Numbered from the stretch's first letter, positions 43,482 to 56,900 are shown. The stretch is 64,000 bases of DNA from Alligator mississippiensis (GCF_030867095.1 NC_081835.1:41337892-41401891), one strand, 5' to 3'. Numbers and translations are program-made. The notes: a model not told the origin generated them from the sequence alone.

Positions 43482-44582
43482 GGTTTTCATAGATTCATGG
43501 ATACAGGGTCGGAAGGGACCTAAGTAGATCTTCAAGTCTGACCCCCTGCCCTGGGCAAGAAAGAATACTGGGCTTCATATGACCCCAGCTAGGTAACTAT
43601 CTAGCCTCCTCTTAAAGACCCCCAGGGTAGGAGCCAGCACCACTTGCCTTGGAAGTTAGTTTCAGATCCTAGCAGCTCTTACTCTGAAGAATTGCCTTCT
43701 AATGTTCAGCCTGAACCTACTCTCAAACAGCTTATGGCCATTATTCCTTGTTACTCCGGGAGGTGCTTGGGGGAACAGGGTCTCTCCCATTCCCTGCTGG
43801 TCCCCCCAGTAAGTTTATAGATGGCCACCAGGTCCCCTCTCAGCTTTCTCTTGTGAAGGCTGAACAGGTTCAGGCCCTGTAGCCTTTCCTTGTAGGGTCT
43901 ACCCTGCTGTCCCCGGATCATGCAAGTGGCCCTCCTTTGGACCCTCTCGATGCTGGCCACATCCCTCCTGAAATGTAGCACCCAGAACTGGACACAGTAC
44001 TCCAACTGTGACCTGACCAGTGTCGCATAGAGGGGGAGGATCACCTCCTTGGCCCTGCTCGTGATGCATCTGTAGATGCATGACAAGGTGCGGTTAGCTT
44101 TACTGACTGCGTCCTCACATTGGCAGCCCATGTTCATTTTGGAATCAATAATGACTCCAATATCTCTTTCTGCCACTGTGCTTTCGAGAAGGGAGTTCCC
44201 CAGCCTATAGGTTATGCTGCTGGTTCTTACTGCCCAAGTGCAGTACCCTGTACTTGTCAGTACTGAATCCCATCCTATTCTCATTTGCCCACCCCTGTAG
44301 CCTGTCCAGGTCCAGCTGTATCCTGTCTCTCCCTTCTAGCGTGCCCATTTCGCCCCAAATCTTGGTGTCGTCAGCAAATTTGAACAAGGTGCTTTTCACC
44401 CCCTCGTCCAAGTCGCTAATAAGAAATTGAACAGTACTGGCCCGAGGACCCTCCAGGTCAAATATGACCCATCCACCACCACTTTCTGGGTGCGGCCCCT
44501 CAGCCAATTTGTGACCCATCTGACTGTAGGCATCATTGACACAGTTGCCAAGCTTTTTAATGAGAATGGGGTGGGAGACAGT
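43482..44582 (-). mobile_element. CR1 LINE, 5'-truncated
   Basis: The minus-strand frames at 44615-44205 and 44284-43751 hold the RT C-terminal half (FADDTKIWGE, LGNSLLESTVAERDIGVIIDSKMNM, LEYCVQFWVLHFRRD). At least one frame change lies between them. The 5' truncation point is in the VSHPILIKKL region, nearly the same as in the copy at 24337-25470. It lies inside a segment duplicated at 37600-37735. Confidence 0.88.
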
Positions 44583-45419
44583 TTGTTCTTTCCACTGTGA
44601 CAATGGCTTCTCCAAAACTTCTGTCTATTCCTGGCCCTAGTCTTGGAGAAATAGAGTCCCTACCCAGTGCCCCTTCCCCTGAGAGACTCCCTAGTGTTGC
44701 CATTCTGCTCACATAGCAAAGCCTCTGCATGCAAATGCTCGGCCCTTTGGCCCTATGTGCTTTTCACTGTCCAGTTTGTTTTTCTTCTATGCATGGAGAT
44801 GGACTACAGGGAATGAGCATAGGCTTTTGAGGTTCCCAGTACAAAGCCTACCACACAGCTGTTTTGATCAGCTATACCTGCTCCAGAGAGAGCCAGGAGG
44901 AAGAGGCCCTAGCAGGACTGTTGGACTGGAGCCCAGGGCTAGGAGAGCAAGGGGCTGCAGGCTAGGAGTGAGGTGCACTGGGAGACCTGGGAAGGAGTTT
45001 GTGCATCTGTTCCTGCCCTGTGCATTAGTTCCTCAGTTTCAAGAGAACTAAATTCCCACTAAGCCCATAATAGGCCTGGAGTGAACAGACCCCCGCAGCT
45101 GTTGTCAGACCCAGGAACACTCACTGTTATACCCAGAGTCCAACGCTGCAGGCTGAATTCACTGGTTTCTTCATAGGTTTTTCCTCTGCGGTGACTAGAT
45201 ATCTATTCGCTCTCTCAAATTCCTGTGAGTGAAGGGAGGGCAGGAGAGAAAAGGGAGGATGGTTAGGGCTGAGTAGGAGGGCAGTGAATGTGCACCCCAG
45301 AGTCAGAACACCCCACCCCTGCTACTGCCCAGACAAGGGGAATAAGCCTGGCCCGCAGACAGGCCCTGCTGCTCTGTGAGAGGATGCTCTCACTGGCGTG
45401 TATGTGGAAGCCAGCATGC

Positions 45420-45920
45420 GTGTGTGCATCTGGCATGTGTGTGGGGAAGGCAGGTGAGTCAGGTGGGTCAGCACACTGGAATGGGCAGGGGAGTCAGGAG
45501 GATAGTAAGGGCCTGGCTGGAGATAGGGAGGCAGTGAAGAGTGGTGGGAAGTGCAGTAAGGTGAGAGGCAGTGGGGAGGCCCAGGCAGAGTAGTGAATGG
45601 GTGATGAGACCACAAGCATGCTGGATAGTACACCGGTGGGACTGAACAGGGCAGGGAGTAGTGGACAGTGCAGTACTGAGAGGAGCAGCAGGTAAGCAGG
45701 CAAATGGGGTGGATATAGTAGTCAGGGAGTGTACAGGAACTGAGTGGCAGAGTAAGTTAGGGTGAGAAGGACAGTAGGGCATGGATGTTGTGTGAGGCAG
45801 TGAGCAGGTTGGGGGGCAGTAGGTGGGACAGTGAGAAAAAGTGAAAGCAGTGATAGGGGTGGGGCAGTGGATGAGGGTGGGCAGGGTTGTGAGTAGGTCT
45901 GTGTACAGTGTCAAATGTTT
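45420..45920 (+). repeat. G-rich low-complexity tract
   Basis: A degenerate run of GGCAGTGAG/GGGCAGTAGG-like motifs with few pyrimidine runs, in the BSN 3'UTR intron. The long frames on its complement come from this skew and are not genes. Confidence 0.55.
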
Positions 45921-46434
45921 GCCAGTCTTGTTACATGAAGCTGTTGTGGTGCTGTGGTGAGAGCCATGCTAGGGGCATGAGCATAGGGAGGCACCTGTGT
46001 ACTCGCTTGTGTCCCCACAAGACATGAGCAGTAACTACATAGTGCTCCCTGCATCATTCCCGCCTTCTACCCTTGCTGCAGGAGGCTGTTCTGTCCAGGT
46101 CCCACCTTTTCTTTCTGCAGTTTTCACTATCCCTGCCCACCAGCTGGCTTTGCCCACGTATATGGGCAGCAATGAGGCGACGTGGTCAGCACAGCAGGAC
46201 AGCTGTGGAGCTATATAGGTCAATGTATTTGGGAGGCTGAGATATGATGTGAGCCAGCAGTGCAGGTGGCCACAAGATGATGGGCATTGGTATGTGGGAG
46301 GCCAATATGCTGGGTGGCCATGGGATGGCACAGATCAGCGCACTGGGGTGGCAAAGGCTGATGTAGCAGAGCAGCTATGGAGCAGTGCATTGGGGCAGCT
46401 CAGCGTAGTGCATCAGTTGTTCTGTAAGACTCAC

Positions 46435-46489
46435 CCTGTGGAATTCTCTCACCAGAATGATGTGAATTTCTTGCCAAAAGCAGACACCG
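46435..46489 (-). CDS. BSN: BSN last coding exon with stop codon
   Basis: A 55-nt exon. A pyrimidine tract and CTGCACAG acceptor precede 46489. With the last G of the previous exon it reads AVSAFGKKFTSFW and stops (TGA, 46451-46449); human bassoon ends AVSAFGKKFSSFW. Fourteen nucleotides later comes the donor CACAGG/GTGAGT, so an intron lies in the 3'UTR. The distance from stop to junction is too short to call for nonsense-mediated decay. Confidence 0.93.
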
Positions 46490-49400
46490 CTGTGCAGTGG
46501 AAAGAAAAAAAGAGAGATGAGTTTGGTAGTGTCTCTATAGCACCGGCGTTGTCTGGCAATAGGGCATCGATGGTTTGAAGTATATGTGCCTGGCAGAGTC
46601 AGCTCCAGGTTACCCCTGCTTACAAGCTGCATCTGCCAAAGCTTATATCTTGGAGCATCTGCCGGAGCCTGGCATCTGCTAGCTTCTTGGCTGTTCACAC
46701 TGTAACCCTGACACCATGGTGGTAGCTAAAGTTGCATTTCATTGCCTTGTCTTTTTCTATGAAAGCTATAATGGAACTAGAATATAATGAAAAAAAAAAT
46801 TGAGAGACACCAAAGGAAAAAGAAAAAATTTGAGCTTGCTCTCACTACTTCCACAGGAATACTAGAGAACGCCTAAGCTCCTGCAAACATTTGGGTAACA
46901 GGATGACCTGGGAAACTACAGCATAGTTAGTTTGGTGCTGATCATCAGGGATCCTGGTTTTCCCTGATAAAAAAATTGCAAATTCTCTGATAAAAATAAT
47001 CGCAAATTCTCTGATAAACCCCCCCAAAACCGTGATTAAAATTAAAGCCTGCCCTCACAGCCCCTTCTGGTGTCCCTTACTCCACCCCAACAGTCTCCCC
47101 AGCCCTGCTGGTACACCTCACTCCCCCAACAGCCCCGCAGGCACACACACACAGACACACCCCAACAGGTAAGTATGTGTGGAGGAAGGGAAGGGGCTGG
47201 GGCAGATCTAGAAGGGGGGGGGGAGTTTGTGTCTGTGCCTGCTCCCAGGAGTAAGGCCAGGGGGGGCAAGGGAAGTGGTGCCCCTCTGCAGGTCACATAG
47301 AAGCTGCCTGGCTGCTGGGGGGGAGCGGGGGGGAGGGGGGAGCCTCATATGTGCCGGCTGCCACTGCCACCACCCGCAGCTGCTGCACCCCATGCTGTTT
47401 GCCTGTGGAGCCATGCGGCTGACCTCTGGAAGAAGGCACAGGGCGTGGCAGTGGTGATTGCAGTGAGGTGGCAGTGGCTTCGCAGGCAAGCGGCGCAGGG
47501 CAGCAGTCCCCCTCTGTGGGCCGCACACTAGCCACCTGGCCACCACCACAGCACTGCTGCCACACTGCCTTCCCATGGCTGGCTGCATGGCTCTGTGGGC
47601 ACAGCTCCACAGCCCTACGGCAAGTGGTATGGTGCAAAACTGTCAGTGTAGTGGTGCCCACCCTGTGCGAGCCTCTCCCTGCCCCTGGCCAGCCAGGTGG
47701 CTTGTGTGTGGCCCACAGAGGGGCATTGCTGCCCTGCGCCCATTGCCTGCAGAGCCGTGCGGCCATGGACCTATGCCCATGGAGCCATGTGACCGACTGT
47801 GGGAAGGCAGTGCGGGGCATGGCAGTGGTGGCGCAGTGGCAGCTGCCACATGTGAGGGCCCCTGCCCTCCCCTCCCCGGCGCTGCCTTCCCCACCGCTGC
47901 TGTTCCCAGCACTGCCTTTCCGTGGCGGGCCGCACAGATCCACAGGCACAGCTCCGTGGGCACAGCTGCATGGCCGCACAGCTCTGCAGGCAAGTGTCAC
48001 GGCAGCGGTGGGTGGGGTGGCGGTGGCCACTCCAGGGCCGCTCTGGTTCCACGCGCTGCCAGCCAGGTGGCCACTCCAGGGCTTTCCCCAACAGCTCACC
48101 GCTCCCTTCTGGAGTGTCTGGCTGGCTGCACATGGACTGTGAGCGGAGCTATTGATCCTTAAGGGAAGCTGCATGTGGAGGTGCTGAGCCCGGTCAGGCC
48201 AATAGCACCCCTGGCAGTCCATGTGCAGCCTCCCAGGTACTCCAGGGCTTCCCCCAACACCTCCCCACTCCCTCAGCCCCCAGCCAGCTCCCCACAGCCA
48301 GTTCAGCCCCCAGCCAGCTTCCCCCCCCAGCCCTGCCCTGCAACCCCCCAGCCCCCAGCAAGCACCACTTACATAACCCTGCAGGCATGAGAAGGAAAGT
48401 AAGCCTGAGCCAAACCTTGGGACCGACTAAAAGCCTCAAGCGCCGCCCTTCCCTCCCCCTCTGGACAGGGCTGGGGGTTTCCCACCCTTTTTGCAATCAG
48501 TTCTTGCAGGCTGGAGCTTTTCCAGCCTATAGAGCTCTTTGCAAAAGAGGGAATCCCCCACTTTCTGTGCTAAAAGGTAAAATCTGTGTTTTCTCTGATA
48601 AAAAATGGGAAATCTGTGGTTTTCTTCATTTTCCCATACGAAATGAAAAACCCGGATCCCTGCAATCATGGCTAGAGACATGGATCAGTTGATATGGGAT
48701 GCAAGCTGTAAAGAATTAAAGAGTGACAGATTAAGGAAGATCAGTCAAAATGTCTCTGTGGGACACAGGTCTTGTCAAATAACTTTGTACTATGTTTTGA
48801 TGTGCCCACAAATGTGGTTGGTTCAGGTGACCATGATGATAGGAACCCAGCTTCCTCTGAACCTCACATTACTCCCTAGAATTAATCTGTCTTCACTGGC
48901 ATTTTCCTTCCCACTAATCTGTGTGTCACCCAGACACTTTCTTGGCATTAATTTTGTCTGTCAGATCTCTGATAAAGATATTGCACAGATATCTTTAGAT
49001 ATCAGAGAACATATAGATACTGTGAGGATCCCCGCTTAAACTCTTCTTCTGGTTGATCAGCCCCAAGTTACATGTGCTTTTTGAGATCCACCAGCTAGGA
49101 TATTTTAAATAATTTCAGATAAACTAGTGATTTGGAGGAGGAATGGTAAGAACACTCTGAACATCAGTCCTTTGAAGGCCTTGCCCTCAGAACTTGATTT
49201 TCATCCACCAGAGGACCACAAAACTACAATGAAAATCAACTGAAGACATCAGACAATAATTCCAAAAGGCATTAACCAGACACAAAATAAGATATTTCCT
49301 TCCATTCCTTTCTTTTTATACGCCACCCTCAGAGGCAATGTGACCAGTTGGGACTTTTTACAGACTACAATACTTCTTCTACCTTCCCATGATGCAACAC

Positions 49401-50942
49401 TGATTTTTGTATTATGCTAGTCTTTTTTAATCAGAATGTTATACAGAACTGAGTCAAGTAGCTTACTGATGCGTAGGTGTATTTGAGGGCCATGTCTGAA
49501 TATAGCCACTGCCAGAGTCAGACATCTAGGAACAAAGAAAGTAGGTCAGTGCTTACAAGATGGGGAACTGTGTCCTAGAAAGCAGTGACTCATAAACAGA
49601 CTCAGAGGTCATGCTGGAAATCAACTGCATGTGAACATGCCATGTGCTGTGGTGGCTAGGAAAACCAATGTGATCCTCAAATCTGTAGGCAGGGAAATAT
49701 GAGGAAGGAACAGGGGGCGCAGACAGAAGTGACAATTTTTGCCAGATCTGGCTGTAGGAAGCAGTTTATGGCCATGACCAAACATAAGTGCATGGTTGCA
49801 GACAGCTTCAAAAATGGCCAATTAGGTGCAAAGCTGAACTCTCACTGCATGAGAGTCAGATGAAGACATTTCAAAACAGAGCAGCTTCTGTAACTTCTGT
49901 CTCTGCTGCCTGCCAGTCTCAAGCTGTTTTCAGAATGGGAGGGGGAAAGGGAGAGGAGGGAGTTTGCTCTGGTGGTTTTTTAGCCCCTGCTGGAGGGTGT
50001 GGCAAGTGTATTGGAGACCCCTGTCCAAGGTGGGAGGCTCCGGTTCACCCACGGCACCCTCCAATGCTGGCTGGGGAACCCCTAGAAGGAGCTCCCTCTG
50101 CTCCCTTTCCCCCCTCCCATTCTGAAACAGGGACAGGCTGGCAGGGAGGAGGGGCTGTTGCTAAGGGAAACCAGCAGCAGGTTCCAAGCCAGCAGCTAGA
50201 TCCCCCTCTCTCCTGCAGCCAACAGTGACCTTCTGTTTGTTCCAGGGGATCTTTGTAACTCAGAACACTTCCTGGAAAGCATTCCTAGTTACAGCAGGGA
50301 GCTGCATTTCCGTCACACCCCCTGGTGGCAGTATATTACTACTGTACAAGGCACAAGCAAAACCATTTTTACCTGTTGGGTCTGATCTGGTGTCTACACT
50401 TTTGAAAGCATGCAGACATATTAATAGGGACTCAGAGAAGAGCTGCAAGAAAGACCTGTGGCCATAAGCCTACCTGGCAGTGAGCAACTAAAGGAGCTCT
50501 ACTTAGTTTATTCAATGAAAGAAGCTTGATCACACCTTGAAAGCACCTACATGCAACAAAGACTGCTGAGAGGAAGAGGGCTTTCTAACCCAATAGAGAA
50601 AGCCAGAACAAAAGCTGATAGCCAGGAGCTGAAACAAGAACATTTAAAACTAGAATTACAGTACAAATTAGGAACAGTGAAGGAAATCAGCTATTGCAAC
50701 ACTTGACCCAGAAACAGAGTGCATTCCTCCTCATTCTGAGTTTTTTAGTGATAACCAGGGGTGCTGGTTTTCTCTGTTTAAAAATCTGAAACTCTCTGAT
50801 TAAAACCCCCCAAATCTGCACTTTTGTCATGATTAAAATGAAAGGCCGCTATATATATCAATATAACAATATATCCATAGAACATTGTGGTCATCTGATA
50901 CCTATGTGTGTGTGTGTATGTGTGTGTGTGTGTGTGTGTGTG

Positions 50943-50988
<46 letters not shown>

Positions 50989-53900
50989 TACACACACACA
51001 CACACATCTGATACATACATATTATATGTATATCAGTATAGTATGTATGTATAGTATGTATGTATACATATATAATATGTATTTATATATATATATAGAA
51101 GTGATCATCTAATACATACATATTATATATATATATGTGTGTGTGTCTGTGCATGTGTGTGTATAATATATATGTATCAGATGATCACAATTTTATATTG
51201 ATATACTTACAATTTTAAAGCAAATTGGAGGCCTACTAGTGCCTCAGTCACTATAATAAAATACAGCCTAAATACCTATATATTTTGGTATTTGATTTTG
51301 GTTTTTTTATCATAGAAAATCAGAGCTCTCCCTGCCCCTTTTGCTCACCAGGATATTGGTCCAGCTGCAGCTGATTTTACAGCTGCTTTGTGGCACTGAG
51401 CAGTGCTTATATGCAGGTGTCCTGCCCCTGCCCATGCGATTGCCCTTCACTCCCAACCCACAGCTGTCCCTGCCCTGCCAGTGCCTCCCACTCCCAACCC
51501 ACATTCCCTGCCTGCCCCCCACTCACTCCCCCCTGGCAGCAGCTCCCCTCCCTGCACCAGGCCACGGATCCAGCTTCAGCTGTCCTGCCTGCTGCTTTGT
51601 GGCTCTGAGCAGTGCCAGCCCCTGATGTTCTGTTCCCCACACCTGTGCCCAGTCCCCAGCAGTCCCCATACCCTTCCTGGGAAACCCTTGACTGGGCTCA
51701 GAGACTGGGCTGGGCAAGCCCCTTCCCTTCCAGGCCAGCCTCCTCCTGCCCAGGCTACTTTAGTGGGCCAGCAGGCTCCAGGCCTGGCTCTGAAGGCTGC
51801 TTCTACCTGGAGCGTCCCCCTGCCATCTCTCTCCCACTCTTACCTCCCCCCCCCCGCCAACCCGTTGCCACCCCCGGCCCATCACACAGACAGAGAGACC
51901 CTACTGCCACTTCCTCCCCTCCCCTCTGGCCCATCACAACCCCCCTGAGTGGTTCCTGGGACCAGGAGCCCCCCTGGGGCCAGCAAGGTCCTGGGCTGGC
52001 AGGGCAGCATGCGGGCTATTCATGCTGCTCATCCCTTCCCCTCCCCTCCCTGTGCCCTGCCACAGTGTGACCCCAGCCACTGCTTCCAGTGCTAGCCTTA
52101 GCAGAGCTGCCAGCAGCCATTGCAGCCACAGCCGCAGGCTAGTGGGGTGTGTTGTGGTGGTGCAGTGAGCAGCGGGGCATCAGCCACCAGTATTGCAAAT
52201 GGGCAACACTCTCCCCTAGTGCCCAGTCCCAGGCACTGCCCTGACTGGGCAGCACCCCCCGCTCCAGCCCCGACCCTGCCCCAAGGATGCCTGGCATGGC
52301 AGGCAGGGGTGCAGCATGTGCTCCTTCTCTCTCTCCCATACTGAGCTTCTGCCACTGCCACCCCAGCTGGGCAGCGCCCCCAGCCTACGCCCACGCCCAA
52401 CTAGGATAAGCTACAGTGGGACAAGGCAGCCTGCACCCACCCAGGCCTCACCCTGTGGTGCAGCATAGGGTTATTGCCACTCAGAGACCCCTGCCCTGCC
52501 CCCCAATTGCCCTGCCAGCTCTCCCCGCTGGCCCCGGCCCCCCTGGCAGCATAACCCTCACCCAACCCACCCAGCCGTTTTGGAGGGGGCCTCCAGCTGT
52601 CCCCCATCCCCAGGGCCTAGCTCCCAAAAGGAGGGAAGGGAAAGTGAGTCTAAGCCAGCCCTGGCTGACTCCGATTCTCAGGCCTGGCCCCTCCCGACAG
52701 CGCTTGAGATTCCCATCCTTTTGCAAGTAGCTCTTGCAGGCTGGAGCTCTGCCAGCCTGCAGAGAGCTGTTTGCAAATGGGGAAACCAATGTTTTCCTGC
52801 TTCAAAAGGGAAAATCCATGTTTTTCTCCTTTAAAGGGGAAAATCCACATTTTTCCACATGAAGCAGAAAACACGGATCCCTGGTAATAACTGGGTATAA
52901 GCTTTTAAAAGATCTGCTTTGTTCAACCATAGCGTATGGGCACAATACAGGATTCAATGGATTAAATTATCTGGGCTATGTTAAGGAGAAGGTTGTACCT
53001 GGGATAGCCAGAGTCACTGGCAATGCGTAAGGTGTGCATGCAGCTGTGTACCCCCTGGAAATGCTAACCATGAAACCGGAAGTGCCGGCAGAAATGCACT
53101 TCTGGTTTCGCCACTGGTGGTTCTGGGCTCGGCGATCAGCCACAAGGGGACTGCCCCATCCCCCGGTCAGAGATTGGCCATGAGGGGACCCCTGCCCCTG
53201 TCAGCAATCTGCTGCCCCCCCAGACTCGGGAGGCACCAGTCGCCCATGGCCAGAGTACAACCTTGCCACAATCCAGAGACCAGAATGACACCATCTGGTC
53301 TCAAAACTATGAATCTATTGTCACACATATATACCCCACTACTTTGATCCTCCCCTTCTAGGGGATTATTGAATGGGTGGTTGCCCACCATCTCCAGGTG
53401 CGTCTGGATGCTATTCCTGTATCCTTGTTGGTCTGCTTTTCATCCTGAGGATAGCACAGATACTGCTTTTGTGGCTGCAGTTTATGATCTTCACTTGGAG
53501 ATCAGCCGGTGAAATTGTGTCCTGTTGACCTTACTAGATTTTTCAGCAGCTTTTACTACAGTTGACTGTAAGGCACTGATAATGCATTAATGTGAGCAAG
53601 TAGCTCTTTCTGGGATTGCTCTTAGCTGTTTGTGCTCTTTCTTAGCAGAGTGGTACCAGAGGGTGATGATAGAGGAGTATTCATTGTCCCTTTCGGATCT
53701 TTCCTGTAGGGTCCTCCAAGGTTCTGTTTTGTTACCCCTCCAGTTCAATGTGTCTATCAAGTCACTGGGAAAGGCTGTGCAGAGATTTGAGGGGAGGTGC
53801 TATCAATATGCTCATAATACCCAGCTTTATCTCATCTGATCCAGGCTCTGCAGCTTCAGTACCTACCCAGTACCTGTTTGCAGTTGGGGACTGCATGCAA

Positions 53901-56900
53901 GTGAACCAATTGGGTGCGTCCAGATGAGTGCACGTGTGCGTTTCCCCATGGAAAAATAGCAGTGGCATATAGTTGTGCTGCTACTACTTGTCACCTGGGA
54001 AATGCTTGTGCACGTGCACTGTGGTGTGCAGCAAGTTGCCCTGGGTGGGGTAGAGGAGACTGGGGCCATCACTTGTGTTGGCCCCAGCAGGGGCTGCAGC
54101 TGTGGTGATACAGCAGCAAGGAGCCTGGTCAGCAGCTGGAGTGTGGCTTTGGCCGCCAAGCTCCAGTTTCAGGCAATGCACGCTGCTGTCATCTGTGCTG
54201 CCCCGCTTTTTTTAAGTGTGGGTTTTTTGACACCGGGATCTCTCGGTGTCAAACTCCCCCCTGCCCCCTGCACTGCAAATTAGCAGATGGGCCTGTGGTG
54301 CTGCATACCACATGTTCATGCTCATGTGGACCTGCCTACTGAAGCTAAATCCAGACAAAGCAGAGGTGATGGTGGTTGAGAGACCTCATGACTTGCGGGG
54401 TGGGGGGAAGTAGGGACATCCATCATTGTTGGGGTTCAGCTTCCCTTTGTCACTCAGGTTTGCAGCCTGAGGTGCTCCTGGATCCGCTGCTGCACCTGGA
54501 TCTTCAGGTAGCAGTGGTGGCTAGGAGTGCCTTTCACCAACTCCACCTGGTGAGAAGGCTGCAATAATTTCTTTCAGATACACATCTGGACACCATCATC
54601 CATGCTTTTGTAAACTCAAGACTTGACTATTGCAATGTGCTCCATGTGTGATTGCATTTGATGATTATCCAGAAGCAGCAACTGGTACAGAACATGATGG
54701 CCTGCCTTATGAAAGAGGTGGATGGCCAGGAGCTCATTATTTCAATACTTCAGAGACTGCACTGGCTTCCAATTAGTTTCCAGGCACAATTCAAGGTGCT
54801 GGTATTGACCTGTAAGGCCATAAATGATCTAGATTCTACACATCTAAGGGTCTGCTTCCTCCCTTAATGTTCCACCTTGATCCTTAAATCATCCAAGAAC
54901 AACCTCCTGGAAGTACCATCTGTGCATCAATTTCTGCTGAAGAAAACACATGGGAGGTCTTTCTTGGTAGTAGCTCCTCGGCTCTGGAACTCTCTTCTCT
55001 TTGTGGCTTGCCAGAGTCTGACCCTGGACATCTTCCAGAAGCACTGCAAGACCTTTCTATTTGGCAGGCATTTAACAAACATGGTAAAGTTGGGATATTG
55101 TATTGCTTGGGAAGCATTTTAATTAAATCTTAAATCTTATTGAATATTTATTGAAAGCTGCCCTGAGTCTTTTTTGGGAGGAAGGGTGGCATAGAAATCA
55201 ATAAATATTCATTGATATCTATACATAGGCCTTTCGTCTCTCTGTCACTATCGATGCATCCATTCCTCCACACATCCATTCACATGATCATCCCTACATT
55301 CCCATGCATACCCTTCTCTCTCAGTTCTCAACAGCTTATAACAGGAATTGGTGCACAAATGTTGCTCTGTTAACCCTGCATTGCATTGATATTTGGGCAA
55401 TTGTTCTGTGGTTGATTCTGTCTCAGGAGCTCCACATGCTGGTGCATGTCCAAAAAGACCTACCAGGTGAGTTTCCAAGGAGCTTCTTTTTTGAGATGCC
55501 CAGCAGAAAGAGAATGTTCCTGCCTGTCTACAGGGTGCAGCCTCCCAAATGCTCTCCAACCATCTGTAGGAACATCCCAGCTGGAGGCTGGCACTCATGC
55601 CCATTCTTACCTTCAGTCAATTTTCCTGCTTGTTCTGCTGCCCCTCCTGGTAGGATTTTGGAAAACATGCTCTCTCCATCCACCCCGGGCTGTCCAGCTG
55701 CTGTAGCAGCAGATGGAGTTGCTCCTGCAGGCTTTTGACCCACTTTATGACCTGTTGGGAAATAAATAGGCCCATGGTAAGTGACCTTCCAGTCAGTGAC
55801 CCTTCCCCTTCATGGGGAGTGATCTCTAAAACTGTCACGCTTCCCCTGGTAGGGTTGGAAAACTGGTGGCAGCACATGAGTGGTTTTAACCCATCGCAAA
55901 TACAGACAGAATTCCAGTACAGAACATGGCAGGTTGCTTATATCTTCTTTCCTGAATGGGCACTGCCTCATTACAGATCACTGAAGACATCTGTTTCCAT
56001 CCTACATGACCCTGTCAGATACAGCTCCTACAGGATGCTAATCTAGGCTTGTTCCATAACCTGGCAAGAGCAGAAATGTTTTGGCTCCATGCTACCCTGG
56101 GCAACGTTACCTGGGATGGCTTTACTCTACAGCATCTGAATGATGCTGAGGGACTGTAAAAATAAATAAAAGCCTAGCTGTCCATAAAGCTGGTGGGAAC
56201 AAAGAGCAACAGTTTGCTAGCCAATGGCACACAAGAGAGCACAAAAGTCAGATTAGCATTACATTCAGCTGCCTTTGACACCTCAGCCCAAGTGACCAGA
56301 TTTATGGCTGGAATAAAAGTAGGCTTTGACATAAGACCAGAGAAAAACTTAAAATCATCTTTATGGAACTGTAGAAAGGCACTTTAGTGCTCTGACACTG
56401 TACCTCTGCTGAAGGGCTATGAAGGACTATAACTAGATCTTCTCCAGTCAGGTGGACTGGTGCTTCTTTCTGCCCCTCAGTGCAAGCACTGGTGGTAATG
56501 GTACTGAGAGCCTGGTTTGGAGAAGTGACATAGCTGGGTCAATGGTGGCAGTCTGGCTACTGACCTGCGGCTGCTGCCCCTGGTGGCTGTGCTTGGGGCA
56601 CTCTCCCCGGCTGCTGTGGCACTTTTGTGGTGGGTTTGGATGCCTCCATCTGCTCTGCTTTTGGCTGTAACATGAAACATACATCAGACTTCCTCTGGTC
56701 TTCTGTGGTAGGCAGGGACATGGGACATGGCCATCAGGGCTGGCAAGATAGTGATCTCAGCAGAAAGGGGAAAAGGCAACACTTCTGCAAGGACTGGCAA
56801 ACACAGCATGTGCACTGGGATAAGGACTGCAGTGAGTGAGCAATGGGTACATTGCACACCCACTCTCAGCAAACTCACAGGTACATCCTGCCCCTAAACA

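Noticed and set aside
45322-45914. Minus-strand frames of 103 to 148 codons rich in Thr, Pro, His and Leu
   Set aside because: They are the complement of the degenerate G-rich repeat tract in the BSN 3'UTR intron.
47293-48222. Long frames on both strands (309 and 224 codons)
   Set aside because: They lie in the GC-rich core of the hAT-like element, overlap one another in several frames and have a composition of Ala, Cys, Gly, Pro and Trp without any motif.
55617-55877. 86-codon minus-strand frame reading VIKWVKSLQEQLHLLLQQL
   Set aside because: It is the wrong frame of the BSN exon 55751-55611. The frame with DGESMFSKILPGG is the one that matches and that splices correctly.
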